Source: Burkholderia sp. Ax-1719 (GTDB lineage: Bacteria > Pseudomonadota > Gammaproteobacteria > Burkholderiales > Burkholderiaceae). Taken from it: a DNA stretch of 64,000 nucleotides. Under the pieces are notes generated by a model that saw only the letters and a program-made list of their open reading frames with translations, did not search any database and was not told where the DNA came from. The position numbers and the translations under genes are program-made. The stretch spans positions 62,001 through 126,000 of the forward strand of contig NZ_VWWJ01000006.1 of the NCBI RefSeq assembly GCF_011753055.1, read 5' to 3'. Of this stretch, positions 9,644 through 18,300 are shown in pieces (position 1 is the first letter of the stretch; every line of letters starts with the position of its first letter).

Positions 9644-10184
9644 GGCGGAATCGGCTTACCGATGGACGAAAAGCGGGACTAGAAGCGGGGCGAGAAGCGA
9701 GGCGCAAAGCGGCCGGACCGACGCGCCCGTGCACGCCTTGTCGCTCAACTGTGCGACAGACGCGACGTAGCGGCGCGACAGGGCGCGGCACGATACGGAA
9801 TTAGTCACCGAGATCACCTGCGTGTCTCGAGTCAGATTGTTCAGTTCCGGTCCTCCCCAGATTGGCACGTTGCAGACTGCGCTGGCTGCGGATTTCTTCG
9901 AATCGCCTGAGTCACTAGTCGAACTCAACGATCCGGTTTGACGTCATTCGCCCGCCCACCAGTCGCGCCTTGCTTGCGCGCAGACCCTGCCCATCGCGCG
10001 ATGCGACGTTCGGGCCGTACTACCCCCATGCTGAAGGTCCGTCGGCAACCGCACCGCTCATGCGAGTGCGGATTGCCGCAGACCGACCTGGTTACCTGCT
10101 TTGTTAGTCTGCTTTGTCAGTCGATTGCGACTGGCTTGCCAGTCGTTACCACGCCAGCCCAATGTGCCCGATCTGCCGGCTCGA
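9644..10184. other. Intergenic stretch with hairpin and repeats, no supported gene
   Basis: 541 bp between the response regulator and the csbD-like gene, with no convincing coding region on either strand. Near 9670-9715 there is a run of degenerate GAAGCGGGGCGA-like units. A 12-bp stem with one bulge (10043-10054 with 10066-10078), a 13-bp tandem repeat and a perfect 8-bp-arm palindrome lie in the right half. Promoter elements for the regulator should lie at about 9650-9750 on the minus strand, but none stands out. Confidence 0.5.
10096..10145. repeat. Tandem 13-mer and adjoining perfect palindrome
   Basis: Two adjacent 13-bp units (10096-10108 and 10109-10121) differ at one position (CTGCTTTGTTAGT and CTGCTTTGTCAGT). 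Seven bases on is a perfect inverted repeat, CGACTGGC / GCCAGTCG (10128-10135 with 10138-10145), and CAGTCG / CGACTG also pair around ATTG. It lies just 3' of the csbD-like gene (minus strand) and lacks a T-run. Operator, transcript-end structure or chance are all possible. Confidence 0.5.
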
Positions 10185-10397
10185 TCATTCGTCGAACGGC
10201 CGATGCGCATCGAACCAGCGCTTCACTTCCTGTTCCGCTTCGTCACGCGTCTTGCCGTAGCGCTCCTGGATCAGGCCTGCGAGGCGATCGGCGCGTCCTT
10301 CGGCCTTGGTCAGCTCGTCGTCCGTCAACTCGCCCCATGCCGCCTTGGCCTTGCCGATCATCTGCTTCCACTTGCCTGCCGCGATGTCATTGTTCAT
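10185..10397 (-). CDS. CsbD family stress protein
   Basis: A 70-residue hydrophilic protein with the CsbD-like pattern: an N-terminal GKWKQMIGKAKAAWGELTDDELTKAEG segment followed by a repeat-like helical half ending in WFDAHRP. CsbD proteins are small general-stress proteins of unknown biochemical action. The ATG is preceded by a good ribosome binding site, AGGAG seven bases upstream (minus strand, 10406-10410). Isolated between the response regulator and efp. Confidence 0.85.
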   Translation of the reverse strand: MNNDIAAGKWKQMIGKAKAAWGELTDDELTKAEGRADRLAGLIQERYGKTRDEAEQEVKRWFDAHRPFDE

Positions 10398-10566
10398 CGT
10401 GTTTCTCCTGGTTTCGATGGAAGGTCGCGCTCGCGCGCTATCTCAAAAGAAAACCAGCAGAAACCATGCCATGAGCGCCTGGCCTTGCTGCTGCAACATG
10501 CGGTAATTTTAAGCGACTGCTAAACCGGTAAGGTTTTCCCATGCAGTCACAAACATACACGCTCGG

Positions 10567-10600
10567 GAAAAAAAGAAAAAGCGCCCCGAGGGGCGCTTTT
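10567..10600 (-). terminator. Terminator of efp
   Basis: Perfect stem 10577-10586 / 10591-10600 (AAAAGCGCCC / GGGCGCTTTT) with a CGAG loop. On the minus strand it is followed by a run of T (10567-10580), about 95 bp past the efp stop. Confidence 0.85.
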
Positions 10601-10693
10601 ACGATTGCATCCGCCACGCATGGAAATTCGCGTTTCGGCTGCTTACTCACAGCCGTGCGGCGCATGACGCGCCGCCAGGGTGTTGCCGGAGCC

Positions 10694-11251
10694 TCAGGCG
10701 CGGCTGCGGTACTCGTTGGTACGCGTGTCGATTTCGATCTTGTCGCCGATGTTGCAGAACAGCGGCACTTGCAGTTCGAAGCCGGTTTGCAGCTTGGCGG
10801 TCTTGAGGACCTTGCCCGACGACGTGTCGCCCTTGACTGCCGGTTCCGTGTAGATGATTTCGCGCACGAGGACCGTCGGCAGTTCGACCGAGATGGCCTT
10901 CTCGTTGTAGAACACGACTTCGCAAGCCATGCCGTCTTCGAGGTAGTTGAGGGCGTCGCCCATCATCTCGCCTTCGACTTCGTACTGGTTGTAGTCGGCG
11001 TCCATGAACACGTACATCGGGTCAGCGAAGTACGAGTACGTCACTTCCTTGCGCTCCAGAACCACGACGTCGAACTTGTCGTCGGCCTTGTAGACGGTTT
11101 CCATGCCTGCGCCGGTCAGCAGGTTCTTGAACTTCATCTTCACGACAGCCGAGTTACGGCCCGACTTGTTGTACTCGGCCTTCTGCACGACCATGGCGTC
11201 GTTGCCGATCATGACGACGTTGCCGACGCGGAGTTCCTGTGCGGTCTTCAT
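10694..11251 (-). CDS. efp: Elongation factor P (arginine-rhamnosylated class)
   Basis: Relieves ribosome stalling at polyproline stretches. 185 residues, three beta-barrel domains by family. The tip of domain I reads KSGRNSA with Arg32 at the modified position, where E. coli has Lys34. Arg32 marks the EF-P class activated by rhamnosylation by EarP, and earP lies directly upstream on the same strand. Own promoter and terminator are visible. Ribosome binding site AGGAC precedes the ATG. Confidence 0.97.
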   Translation of the reverse strand: MKTAQELRVGNVVMIGNDAMVVQKAEYNKSGRNSAVVKMKFKNLLTGAGMETVYKADDKFDVVVLERKEVTYSYFADPMYVFMDADYNQYEVEGEMMGDALNYLEDGMACEVVFYNEKAISVELPTVLVREIIYTEPAVKGDTSSGKVLKTAKLQTGFELQVPLFCNIGDKIEIDTRTNEYRSRA

Positions 11252-11274
11252 AAAAAAACTGTCCTGTCCAGATT

Positions 11275-11303
11275 AAATAGCTTCGAGTGTGCGCGACGGC
11301 AAA
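11275..11303 (-). promoter_or_regulatory. Probable sigma-70 promoter of efp
   Basis: On the minus strand TTGCCG (11298-11303) is 17 bp from TATTTA (11275-11280), placing the transcript start about 17 bp before the efp ATG. This suggests efp is transcribed on its own and not only from earP. Confidence 0.6.
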
Positions 11304-11388
11304 CGTCGCAAGCGATTCGCGTTTCCCGTTCCGGGCGGAGCCACGGCGTGGATCGAAGCGCTTGAGACGGCTGCCGTCGGGTAACCGC

Positions 11389-12612
11389 TTATTTTAACTG
11401 ACTTTTTGCGAATTCGGCTAGATTTCCACCGAGATCGCCGGCCTGCGCCAATTCATGTGCCCACGCCTGCGCACGCGCCTTGTAGGCGGGCAGATGTCGG
11501 GAGAAATCGTTCCAGTTCGCGCGGATATCGGCCGCCGGATGGCCGTCTGGCGCGCAGTTGCCGTTCCATGCGTGCCAGAACTGTTCGAGCGCGCGCCGGG
11601 GCGCTTCGTCGAGCGTGCTGGCGTAGTGTTCGAGCGCGGCGTCGAGCTTGGGCAGATGGGCGTCGTCGCCCTGGGGATAGATGTGCCAGACGAACGGGCG
11701 CGCGGCCCATTGCGCGCGCACGAACGAGTCTTCGCCGCGCACGAAGTTCAGGTCGCTGGCCCAGAGCAGGGCGTCGTAGCCGGGTTGCTCCGTGAAGGCG
11801 AGTCCGTGCGCGGTCAGCGCGCCGCGCTCGGCGCGCATGCCCGCACCGAACGATTCGACGCCGAAAAAGCGCGCCAGCGCCCCGGAGATACGGCCTTGCG
11901 GCACCAGCAGGACGATGGGCGTCGGGCTGTCGCGCCATTGTTCGAGCAGCGCGTCCACGGCGGGGCTTTCGTAGGCGAACAGCGAGATCACGATGGCTTC
12001 GGGCGCGGGCGGCGGCCCGCCCGTGACGCTTTGCCACCAGGCATCGCGCGCCTGCGGCGAGGCTTCGAACGCCGCGCGCGCGCCGTCCAGATCGCGCTCC
12101 TTGAGCACGCCGCCCGTCCCCTTGCCGAGTCCGGGGAAGAAGAAGTGCTTGAGCAGCGGGTAGCGCGGGTGCGGCGAGGGGCGCAGGTGGAAGTCGGCCA
12201 CCCAGTCTTCGGCGCTCAGATATTCGAGGTTGAACCACACCGGCTTGCGCTCGCGCTGCGCCATCGCGGCGACGTAGATCGGCGGCAGTTCGCAGGCGAA
12301 CGCCTCGATCACAACATCGGCGATCTGTAGCGTCTCACCCGCATGCGTGGGCTCGTGCCAGTGCTCGATCACGACGCCGTCGATGCTCTGCGTCGCGCGC
12401 TGCGGATCGAGCGTGGGACACAGCCGCTGGAAAGACGCGAGATCGTCGACGAAGAGGCGCACCTCCCAGTCGTGCTCGTGCGCGAGCTGGCGCGCGAGAC
12501 GCCAGCACACGCCGATATCGCCGAAATTGTCGATCACGGCGCAGAACAGGTCGCAGGCGATGCGCGTCGAGGCTGCGTCGGCGGGTTGGGTGGGGCGTGA
12601 GTCGTGGGGCAT
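11389..12612 (-). CDS. earP: EF-P arginine 32 rhamnosyltransferase EarP
   Basis: Transfers rhamnose from TDP-beta-L-rhamnose to Arg32 of EF-P. Using the ATG at 12612 the protein has 407 residues; the frame stays open to an upstream ATG at 12669, which adds 19 residues of Pro/Ser-rich sequence unlike the family. The N-terminal DNFGDIGVCWRLARQ (acidic active-site region) and the late RGEDSFVRAQWAARP segment are EarP hallmarks. Adjacent and co-directional with efp (137 bp gap). The dTDP-rhamnose synthesis genes it needs are not in this window. Confidence 0.95.
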   Translation of the reverse strand: MPHDSRPTQPADAASTRIACDLFCAVIDNFGDIGVCWRLARQLAHEHDWEVRLFVDDLASFQRLCPTLDPQRATQSIDGVVIEHWHEPTHAGETLQIADVVIEAFACELPPIYVAAMAQRERKPVWFNLEYLSAEDWVADFHLRPSPHPRYPLLKHFFFPGLGKGTGGVLKERDLDGARAAFEASPQARDAWWQSVTGGPPPAPEAIVISLFAYESPAVDALLEQWRDSPTPIVLLVPQGRISGALARFFGVESFGAGMRAERGALTAHGLAFTEQPGYDALLWASDLNFVRGEDSFVRAQWAARPFVWHIYPQGDDAHLPKLDAALEHYASTLDEAPRRALEQFWHAWNGNCAPDGHPAADIRANWNDFSRHLPAYKARAQAWAHELAQAGDLGGNLAEFAKSQLK

Positions 12613-12809
12613 GGTGGCAAGTGAGCGCAAGGGCGCGGAAAGCGGCGACGGCGGCATCGGCTCCAGCATCGCCAGGTGCCAGTGGGCACGCCAGGCAAGC
12701 GGATTCGGGGCCGCACGGAATGATCTAAACTTGCGATTCTAGGACACCGGCATGACGGCGTCGCGAAGGCGGCCGGCTTGCCTCATCAAGCCTCACATAG
12801 CCCCACTGG

Positions 12810-15056
12810 ATGACCGCTTCCACCGAACCCGACGCACCCAACGTTTTCGACCCGAAAGAGGTGCTTGCGCAGTTGCCGCATCTGCCCGGCGTCTATCGCT
12901 ATTACGATGCGCAGAACGCGGTGCTCTACGTGGGCAAGGCGCGCGATCTGAAAAAGCGCGTCTCAAGCTATTTCACCAAGACGCAGCTTTCGCCGCGCAT
13001 CGCCATGATGGTCACGCGCATCGCGCGCATCGAGACCACGGTGACGCGCTCGGAAGCCGAGGCGCTGCTGCTCGAAAACAACCTCATCAAGGCGCTCGCG
13101 CCGCGTTACAACATCCTGTTTCGCGACGACAAGTCCTATCCGTTTCTCAAGCTCACCGGCCACACGTTTCCGCGCATGGCGTATTACCGTGGCGCGGTCG
13201 ATCGCAATAACCAGTACTTCGGCCCGTTCCCGAGCGCCTACGCGGTGCGCGAGAGCATCCAGATCCTGCAGCGCGTGTTCCAGTTGCGCACCTGCGAAGA
13301 TTCGGTGTTCAACAACCGCACGCGGCCTTGCCTGCTCCATCAGATCGCACGCTGCACCGCGCCGTGCGTGGGTGCGATCAGCCAGGAAGACTATGCGCGC
13401 GACGTGAGCAATGCCTCGCGCTTCCTGCTCGGCCGTCAGGGCGAGGTGATGAAGGAGCTGGAAACCAAGATGCACGCGTTCGCCGCCGAGCTGAAGTTCG
13501 AGCAGGCCGCGTCGGTGCGCAACCAGATGAGTTCGCTCTCGACCGTGCTGCATCAGCAGGCGATCGAGACCGGAAGCGAAAGCGATGTCGATATCCTCGC
13601 TGTGGTGGCGCTGGGCGGGCGCGTCTGCGTGAATCTCGCGATGGTGCGCGGCGGGCGGCATCTGGGCGACAAAGCTTACTTCCCGGCGCATGTCGAACGC
13701 GCACTGACGGATGAAGAAGGCGGCGTGGCCGAGGAAATCGCCGACGAAACAGTGGTCGCGGCGGCGGCGCTGAAGTCATTGCCCTCGCTGGCGCGCAAGG
13801 CGCTGGTGGAAGGCGCGGCGGCGCACGCGCAGGCGGAAGAAGCGAATGAAGCTGAAGACGCGGCCGAGCAGCCCGATCCGCTCGCCATCGCTGCCGATCT
13901 TGAAGACGAAGCCGGTGAGGAGGGCGACGCGCTGGATGCTCAAGACGCCGAAATCGAGGCAGCTACCGCGCCGAAGCCATCCACGCGCCGATCGCGTACA
14001 GGCGGCATCGAATCCGAAGTGCTCGACGCTTTCATCGCGCAGCATTACTTCGGCAATCGCGTGCCGCCGGTGCTGGTGGTGAGCCACCCGCCCGCGAACC
14101 GCGAGCTTGTGGACGTGCTGTCGGAGCAGGCCGGCCATAAGGTCGCGGTGCTGCGCCAGCCGCAGGGGCAAAAACGCGCGTGGCTCGCGATGGCCGAGCA
14201 GAATGCGCGGCTTGCGCTGGCGCGGCTGCTGTCCGAACAAGGCTCGCAGCAGGCGCGCACGCGCACGCTCGCGCAACTGCTCGGGCTCGAACTCGACGAC
14301 CTGGCGCACCTGCGCATCGAGTGCTTCGACATCAGCCACACGATGGGCGAGGCGACCCAGGCGTCGTGCGTGGTCTATCACCACCACAAGATGCAGTCGA
14401 GCGAGTACCGGCGCTACAACATCACCGGCATCACGGGCGGCGACGATTACGCCGCCATGCGCCAGGTGCTCACGCGCCGCTACGAAAAGATGGTCGCGCA
14501 ATCGGCGCGCAACGAAGCCGATGAGGCGCAGACGCTGCAGACCGAATCGAGCGATCCCACCGATGCGAGCGCTTCGCCCGATGGCGCGGAGCCGGTCGCC
14601 GCGGGCGGCTTGCTGCCCAATATCGTGCTGATCGACGGCGGCAAAGGGCAGGTCGAAATCGCGCGGCAGGTCTTCGACGAACTGGGACTCGACCCTGCGA
14701 TGCTGGTGGGCGTGGCGAAGGGCGAGGGGCGCAAGGTCGGCCTCGAAACGCTCGTTTTCGCCGATGGCCGCGCGCCGCTCGAACTCGGCAAGGAGAGTGC
14801 GGCGCTGATGCTGGTCGCGCAGGTTCGCGACGAGGCGCACCGTTTCGCGATCACGGGCATGCGCGCCAAGCGCGGCAAGACGCGACAGACCTCGCGCCTG
14901 GAAGAGCTCGAAGGCGTGGGGGCGAAGCGGCGTCAGCGCCTGCTCGCGCGCTTCGGCGGTCTGCGCGGCGTGATGGCCGCAAGCGTCGAGGATCTGGCGA
15001 GCGTCGAAGGCATTTCGCGCGCGCTCGCCGAGCAGATCTACCAGCAACTGCATTGA
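12810..15056 (+). CDS. uvrC: Excinuclease ABC subunit C with acidic inserts
   Basis: Nuclease of nucleotide excision repair making the 3' and 5' incisions. The GIY-YIG domain lies at about 22-100 (GVYRYYD ... [12 protein letters not shown]), a UVR motif at about 216-250, the RNase H-like UvrC domain at about 405-560, and helix-hairpin-helix motifs in the last 60 residues. At 748 residues it is about 140 longer than E. coli UvrC (610). The excess is in two low-complexity inserts: about 300-400, Ala/Glu/Asp-rich, and about 568-602. Start ATG at 12810; divergent from earP. Confidence 0.95.
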   Translation: MTASTEPDAPNVFDPKEVLAQLPHLPGVYRYYDAQNAVLYVGKARDLKKRVSSYFTKTQLSPRIAMMVTRIARIETTVTRSEAEALLLENNLIKALAPRYNILFRDDKSYPFLKLTGHTFPRMAYYRGAVDRNNQYFGPFPSAYAVRESIQILQRVFQLRTCEDSVFNNRTRPCLLHQIARCTAPCVGAISQEDYARDVSNASRFLLGRQGEVMKELETKMHAFAAELKFEQAASVRNQMSSLSTVLHQQAIETGSESDVDILAVVALGGRVCVNLAMVRGGRHLGDKAYFPAHVERALTDEEGGVAEEIADETVVAAAALKSLPSLARKALVEGAAAHAQAEEANEAEDAAEQPDPLAIAADLEDEAGEEGDALDAQDAEIEAATAPKPSTRRSRTGGIESEVLDAFIAQHYFGNRVPPVLVVSHPPANRELVDVLSEQAGHKVAVLRQPQGQKRAWLAMAEQNARLALARLLSEQGSQQARTRTLAQLLGLELDDLAHLRIECFDISHTMGEATQASCVVYHHHKMQSSEYRRYNITGITGGDDYAAMRQVLTRRYEKMVAQSARNEADEAQTLQTESSDPTDASASPDGAEPVAAGGLLPNIVLIDGGKGQVEIARQVFDELGLDPAMLVGVAKGEGRKVGLETLVFADGRAPLELGKESAALMLVAQVRDEAHRFAITGMRAKRGKTRQTSRLEELEGVGAKRRQRLLARFGGLRGVMAASVEDLASVEGISRALAEQIYQQLH

Positions 15057-15180
15057 CGCCCGCGCCCTGCCACGCCTGCGTGAGGCTCGCCGCCTTACGT
15101 TTGCTTGTGGCAGGTGCAGCGAAGCGGCACAATTGCATCTCCCATAATTGCAATCTCCCCCTGACAGACTGCGCCACCCG

Positions 15181-15771
15181 ATGCCGTTCAATATCCCGAT
15201 TCTCCTGACGTGGCTGCGGATCGTGCTGATTCCGCTCGTGGTTGGCGTGTTCTATCTGCCGCAGACAATGCTGAGCCCGATGCAACAGAACAGCTCGGCG
15301 ATGCTGATCTTCGTGCTGGCGGCGCTCACCGACTGGTTCGACGGTTTTCTCGCGCGCAAATGGAATCAGACCTCGTCGTTCGGCGCGTTTCTCGATCCGG
15401 TCGCCGACAAGCTCATGGTGACCGCAGCGTTGCTCGTGCTGGTGCATCTGCAACGGCTCGACGCCGTGATCGCACTGGTAATCGTGGGCCGCGAGATCGC
15501 GATTTCGGCGCTGCGTGAATGGATGGCGCAGATCGGCGCATCGAAGAGCGTGGCGGTGAACCAGCTCGGCAAGTTCAAGACCGCGTGCCAGATGGTGGCG
15601 ATCCCGATGCTGCTGTTCTACGCGCCGTTGACGATCGGCGGCGTGACCTTGTTCGATTCGCGGGTGTGGGGCACGTGGCTGATCTACGTGGCAGCCGTGC
15701 TGACGATCTGGTCGATGCTTTACTACATGAAGCTCGCGTGGCCGCAGATTCGCGAGCGGGGCAGCCTCTAA
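15181..15771 (+). CDS. pgsA: CDP-diacylglycerol--glycerol-3-phosphate 3-phosphatidyltransferase
   Basis: Integral membrane enzyme making phosphatidylglycerol phosphate, first committed step to phosphatidylglycerol and cardiolipin. 196 residues with several hydrophobic segments. The CDP-alcohol phosphotransferase motif DG-x2-AR-x8-G-x3-D-x3-D is complete (Asp54, Gly55, Ala58, Arg59, Gly68, Asp72, Asp76). The frame extends 11 codons upstream, but ATG 15181 matches the family N-terminus (MPFNIPILLTWLRI). uvrC-pgsA order, followed by tRNA-Gly, is common in proteobacteria. Confidence 0.95.
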   Translation: MPFNIPILLTWLRIVLIPLVVGVFYLPQTMLSPMQQNSSAMLIFVLAALTDWFDGFLARKWNQTSSFGAFLDPVADKLMVTAALLVLVHLQRLDAVIALVIVGREIAISALREWMAQIGASKSVAVNQLGKFKTACQMVAIPMLLFYAPLTIGGVTLFDSRVWGTWLIYVAAVLTIWSMLYYMKLAWPQIRERGSL

Positions 15772-15784
15772 GCCTTGATGGACG

Positions 15785-15838
15785 GGGCTTTCAGGCGGTT
15801 GCGTGAAGGCCGCCGCGAAGCCCTGGCGAATCTTTTTT
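15785..15838 (+). terminator. Probable pgsA terminator
   Basis: GGGCTT / AAGCCC (15785-15790 with 15818-15823) encloses GGCGG / CCGCC, with a T6 run at 15833-15838. Confidence 0.6.
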
Positions 15839-15859
15839 CAAAAAGTTCGCACGAAGGTG

Positions 15860-15888
15860 TTGACAGGATTCAGCGGCTTATACATAAT
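15860..15888 (+). promoter_or_regulatory. Strong sigma-70 promoter of the tRNA cluster
   Basis: TTGACA (15860-15865), 17-bp spacer, CATAAT (15883-15888). It lies about 110 bp upstream of the first tRNA-Gly and is near consensus, as expected for stable RNA. Confidence 0.8.
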
Positions 15889-15998
15889 CTCACTTCTCCG
15901 CTGCACGACAAGCAGCAAACGAAGCAGATGCGGTGGAGATAGCCGAAGATAAGTGGCAAATCAACGGTGAAGCAGTAAAGAAGTACGGCAGTAAATAT

Positions 15999-16074
15999 GC
16001 GGGAGTAGCTCAGTTGGTAGAGCGCAACCTTGCCAAGGTTGAGGTCGCGAGTTCGAGCCTCGTCTCCCGCTCCA
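15999..16074 (+). tRNA. tRNA-Gly (GCC), copy 1
   Basis: 76 nt including encoded CCA. Acceptor stem GCGGGAG / CTCCCGC, anticodon loop TTGCCAA with anticodon GCC at 16032-16034, T-arm GTTCGAGCC. Full cloverleaf can be drawn. Confidence 0.97.
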
Positions 16075-16144
16075 TATTAAGGTGCAGCGTTTTACGAAAG
16101 TGTGAAACGAGGCGCCAGGCAGTACAAGCAGTACGGTAGGTTAT

Positions 16145-16220
16145 GCGGGAGTAGCTCAGTTGGTAGAGCGCAACCTTGCCAAGGTTGAGGTCGCGAGTTC
16201 GAGCCTCGTCTCCCGCTCCA
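16145..16220 (+). tRNA. tRNA-Gly (GCC), copy 2
   Basis: Identical over all 76 nt to the copy at 15999-16074, 70 bp downstream of it. The spacer is unrelated to the sequence before copy 1, so the duplicated unit is essentially the tRNA itself. Confidence 0.97.
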
Positions 16221-16225
16221 TTTAG

Positions 16226-16254
16226 AAAGGGGAAGCAGTGCTTCCCCTTTTGTT
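16226..16254 (+). terminator. Hairpin with T-run between tRNA-Gly copy 2 and tRNA-Cys
   Basis: Perfect 11-bp stem (16226-16236 with 16240-16250, AAAGGGGAAGC / GCTTCCCCTTT) followed by TTGTTT. It looks like an intrinsic terminator, yet tRNA-Cys follows 41 bp later with no clear promoter of its own. It may be partial or act as a processing boundary. Confidence 0.65.
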
Positions 16255-16294
16255 TGGCGACGCTGAAAGCGTTCGCATCAAACAGCCCGCTTCT

Positions 16295-16368
16295 GGCGCG
16301 ATAGCAAAGCGGTTATGCAGCGGCCTGCAAAGCCGTTTAGGCCGGTTCGACTCCGGCTCGCGCCTCCA
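16295..16368 (+). tRNA. tRNA-Cys (GCA)
   Basis: 74 nt including CCA. Acceptor stem GGCGCGA / TCGCGCC, anticodon GCA at 16327-16329, T-arm GGTTCGACTCC. Third member of the Gly-Gly-Cys cluster. Confidence 0.95.
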
Positions 16369-16379
16369 GGTAAGACAAG

Positions 16380-16411
16380 AAAAGCCACCTTCGGGTGGCT
16401 TTTCTTTTTTC
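16380..16411 (+). terminator. Terminator of the tRNA cluster
   Basis: GAAAAGCCACC / GGTGGCTTTTC around a TTCG tetraloop (16380-16405) followed by T6, 12 bp past tRNA-Cys. Confidence 0.9.
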
Positions 16412-16500
16412 CGCGGCGGATTGTGCTGCCATGCCTCGCGGGTTCCACGCGTCGTGCTTGCAGGCACAATATCCGGACCCTCCTCCTCCGGACGCTCCTC

Positions 16501-16773
16501 ATGCCCATCGAACTTCCCGAAGACGAACGCACGGCTGCGATCGCCTCGATCCAGCGCTACTTCGAAGCCAACATGGAAAAGCCGATCGGCAACATCGCGG
16601 CGGGCGGCTTGCTGGCTTTCTTTCTCGAAGAGATTGGGCCGGCCGTGTACAACCGCGCGATTGCCGAGGCGCAGGAGCGCATGCAGGCCCGCATCGTCGA
16701 GCTTGATATCGATCTGCACGAAGAGCCGTTCCAGTATTGGCGCAAGTTCGAAACGTCGCGTCGGCGCAAGTGA
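16501..16773 (+). CDS. DUF2164 family protein
   Basis: A 90-residue protein matching the DUF2164 pattern: LPEDERTAAIASIQRYFEAN near the start, then a helical EKPIGNIAAGGLLAFFLEEIGPAVYNRAI segment. Function is unknown for the family. ATG 16501 is the first after the tRNA terminator. The same frame is open upstream through tRNA-Cys, but that part is not coding. No clear Shine-Dalgarno; the bases before the ATG are C/T-rich. Confidence 0.85.
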   Translation: MPIELPEDERTAAIASIQRYFEANMEKPIGNIAAGGLLAFFLEEIGPAVYNRAIAEAQERMQARIVELDIDLHEEPFQYWRKFETSRRRK

Positions 16774-16858
16774 TGCACGCTGTAGCCGTTCGGCGGGGTT
16801 CAAGCGCTCCACGCTGCAAGGCATAATCAGCCTTTCAGCAAGCTTTGACGGATATCAA

Positions 16859-17371
16859 ATGACTGCGCAGTCCACCGCCGTGCCTTCCGCTACTTCGCCC
16901 GCTTTGCCGACGGCGCAACTCGACTGGCAGTGGAGCGCCTTCGACGCCCTCAACGCACATGATGTCTACGCCATGCTCGAACTGCGCTCGGCCGTGTTCG
17001 TGGTGGAGCAGAACTGCGTGTATGGCGATATCGACGGTCTCGATGCCGACGCGTGGCATCTGTTCGCCTGGGGCGAGCGCGATGGCGTGCGCAAGCTGGC
17101 GGGCTATCTGCGCGTGCTCTTGCCCGATGCGAACGATGCCGATGTGCGCATCGGCCGCGTGGTGACATCGCCGGCGTTTCGCGGCATCAAGCTTGGCAAT
17201 GGCCTGCTCGAACGCGCAATCGGCCACATCGCCCAGCAGTGGCCCGGCGTACCGATGCGCCTGCATGCCCAGGCGCATCTTCAGAAGTTCTACGGTGCGT
17301 TCGGCTTCAAGCCGGTCTCGGATATCCACGACGAAGACGGCATCCCGCACGTCTGGATGCGATCGGAATAA
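16859..17371 (+). CDS. GNAT family N-acetyltransferase, ElaA-like
   Basis: A 170-residue acyltransferase of the ElaA subgroup: LRSAVFVVEQNCVYGDIDGLD near residue 42-62, GYLRVL (beta strand 4 region), the acetyl-CoA binding segment IGRVVTSPAFRGIKLGNGLLERAI (V-x-x-x-R-G-x-x-x-G region), and HAQAHLQKFYGAFGFKP near the C-terminus. The substrate of ElaA proteins is not established. The first 25 residues are Ala/Ser/Pro-rich; the start at 16859 is the ATG nearest the domain. Confidence 0.88.
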   Translation: MTAQSTAVPSATSPALPTAQLDWQWSAFDALNAHDVYAMLELRSAVFVVEQNCVYGDIDGLDADAWHLFAWGERDGVRKLAGYLRVLLPDANDADVRIGRVVTSPAFRGIKLGNGLLERAIGHIAQQWPGVPMRLHAQAHLQKFYGAFGFKPVSDIHDEDGIPHVWMRSE

Positions 17372-17377
17372 CGCGTC

Positions 17378-18247
17378 TCAACCGTGCTGCGCGGCCCCCG
17401 AAGCGCCATGCGGCGCGCGTGCGGGCCGCTCGCGTTTGAGGCGTCCGCGCGCCGATAGCCGCATCCAGTGGCGCAGCGCGATCAGCGCGCCGATCACGCT
17501 CATCATCGACCCCGGAATCCACAGCAAGAGCCCGCCGATCTGCTGGTCGCGCATGGGCGAGAGCCAGGTGAAGGCGCGTCCGCAGATCGAATAGACCGGA
17601 TAAAGCTCGCGCGGCGTGAAAAAGATGAACGCGCCCAGAATGATCTGCGGCGGGATCGCAGCGATCACCACCAGCACGCGCTTGCCGGGCGCAAGGCGCG
17701 CGGGCGGCGCAGGCCGCGGATCGAGCACGAGCCACCAGAACAGCAGCCCGTCGATCACCATGCTCCAGTTCATGACGCGATAGAGCCGCCAGTCGAGCAT
17801 CGCGATGAAATGGATCGGCGAGAGCAGCCAGAAGTAGATCAGCCCCACGAATAGCGTCACGGCCACCACCGGATGCATGACGATATCGAGCACGATGCGC
17901 ACTGGCCGTGCGGCAAGCGCGGGCCGCACGAAGCGCTGCCGCCACGCGAACGGGATGCCGGCGCGCAACGCCGCGCCCGGATAGGCGAGCGCGATAAAGA
18001 ACGGACCGAGGTGATGCAGCACGAGGTGCTGCGCGCGGTGCATGAAGAACTCGTGCTCGAAGAAGTAATCGAGCCGCGTATGCAGCGCGACGTAGAGCGC
18101 GCCGAGTCCGAACCAGAACGAAATCTGCCGGGCCAGCGAGACCCGCGCATGACGTTTGCCGCGCGCGAAAAGTATCGCCGCCACGGCAATAGCGATGACG
18201 ACCGTCGGCGACGGTTCCCAGGGATCGAGCCAGTAGAGCGGGTTCAT
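17378..18247 (-). CDS. ctaG: CtaG-type (Caa3) cytochrome c oxidase assembly protein
   Basis: Polytopic membrane protein of 289 residues with about seven hydrophobic segments and a histidine-rich stretch HEFFMHRAQHLVLHH near residues 65-79 that is typical of the Caa3_CtaG family. These proteins assist copper insertion into cytochrome oxidase. Last of three leftward genes after sco and the PCu(A)C chaperone, 53 bp from the latter. The C-terminal 25 residues are basic and cytosolic by the positive-inside rule. This family is distinct from the Cox11-type CtaG that carries the same symbol. Confidence 0.85.
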   Translation of the reverse strand: MNPLYWLDPWEPSPTVVIAIAVAAILFARGKRHARVSLARQISFWFGLGALYVALHTRLDYFFEHEFFMHRAQHLVLHHLGPFFIALAYPGAALRAGIPFAWRQRFVRPALAARPVRIVLDIVMHPVVAVTLFVGLIYFWLLSPIHFIAMLDWRLYRVMNWSMVIDGLLFWWLVLDPRPAPPARLAPGKRVLVVIAAIPPQIILGAFIFFTPRELYPVYSICGRAFTWLSPMRDQQIGGLLLWIPGSMMSVIGALIALRHWMRLSARGRLKRERPARAPHGASGAAQHG

Positions 18248-18300
18248 CGCGGGGTTATCTCGGGATCATCTCGGGTTCTTCGCGGGTTTCGTCTCGACAT

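Noticed and set aside
9864..9874. TGGCACG followed by TTGC, resembling a sigma-54 promoter near the NtrC-like gene
   Set aside because: The TTGC follows directly, whereas a -24/-12 promoter needs 4 bases between; the GC doublet is absent at the right distance.
9656..9928. 90-codon minus-strand frame upstream of the response regulator
   Set aside because: No ribosome binding site, no domain pattern, unusual residue mix; more likely the regulator's promoter region.
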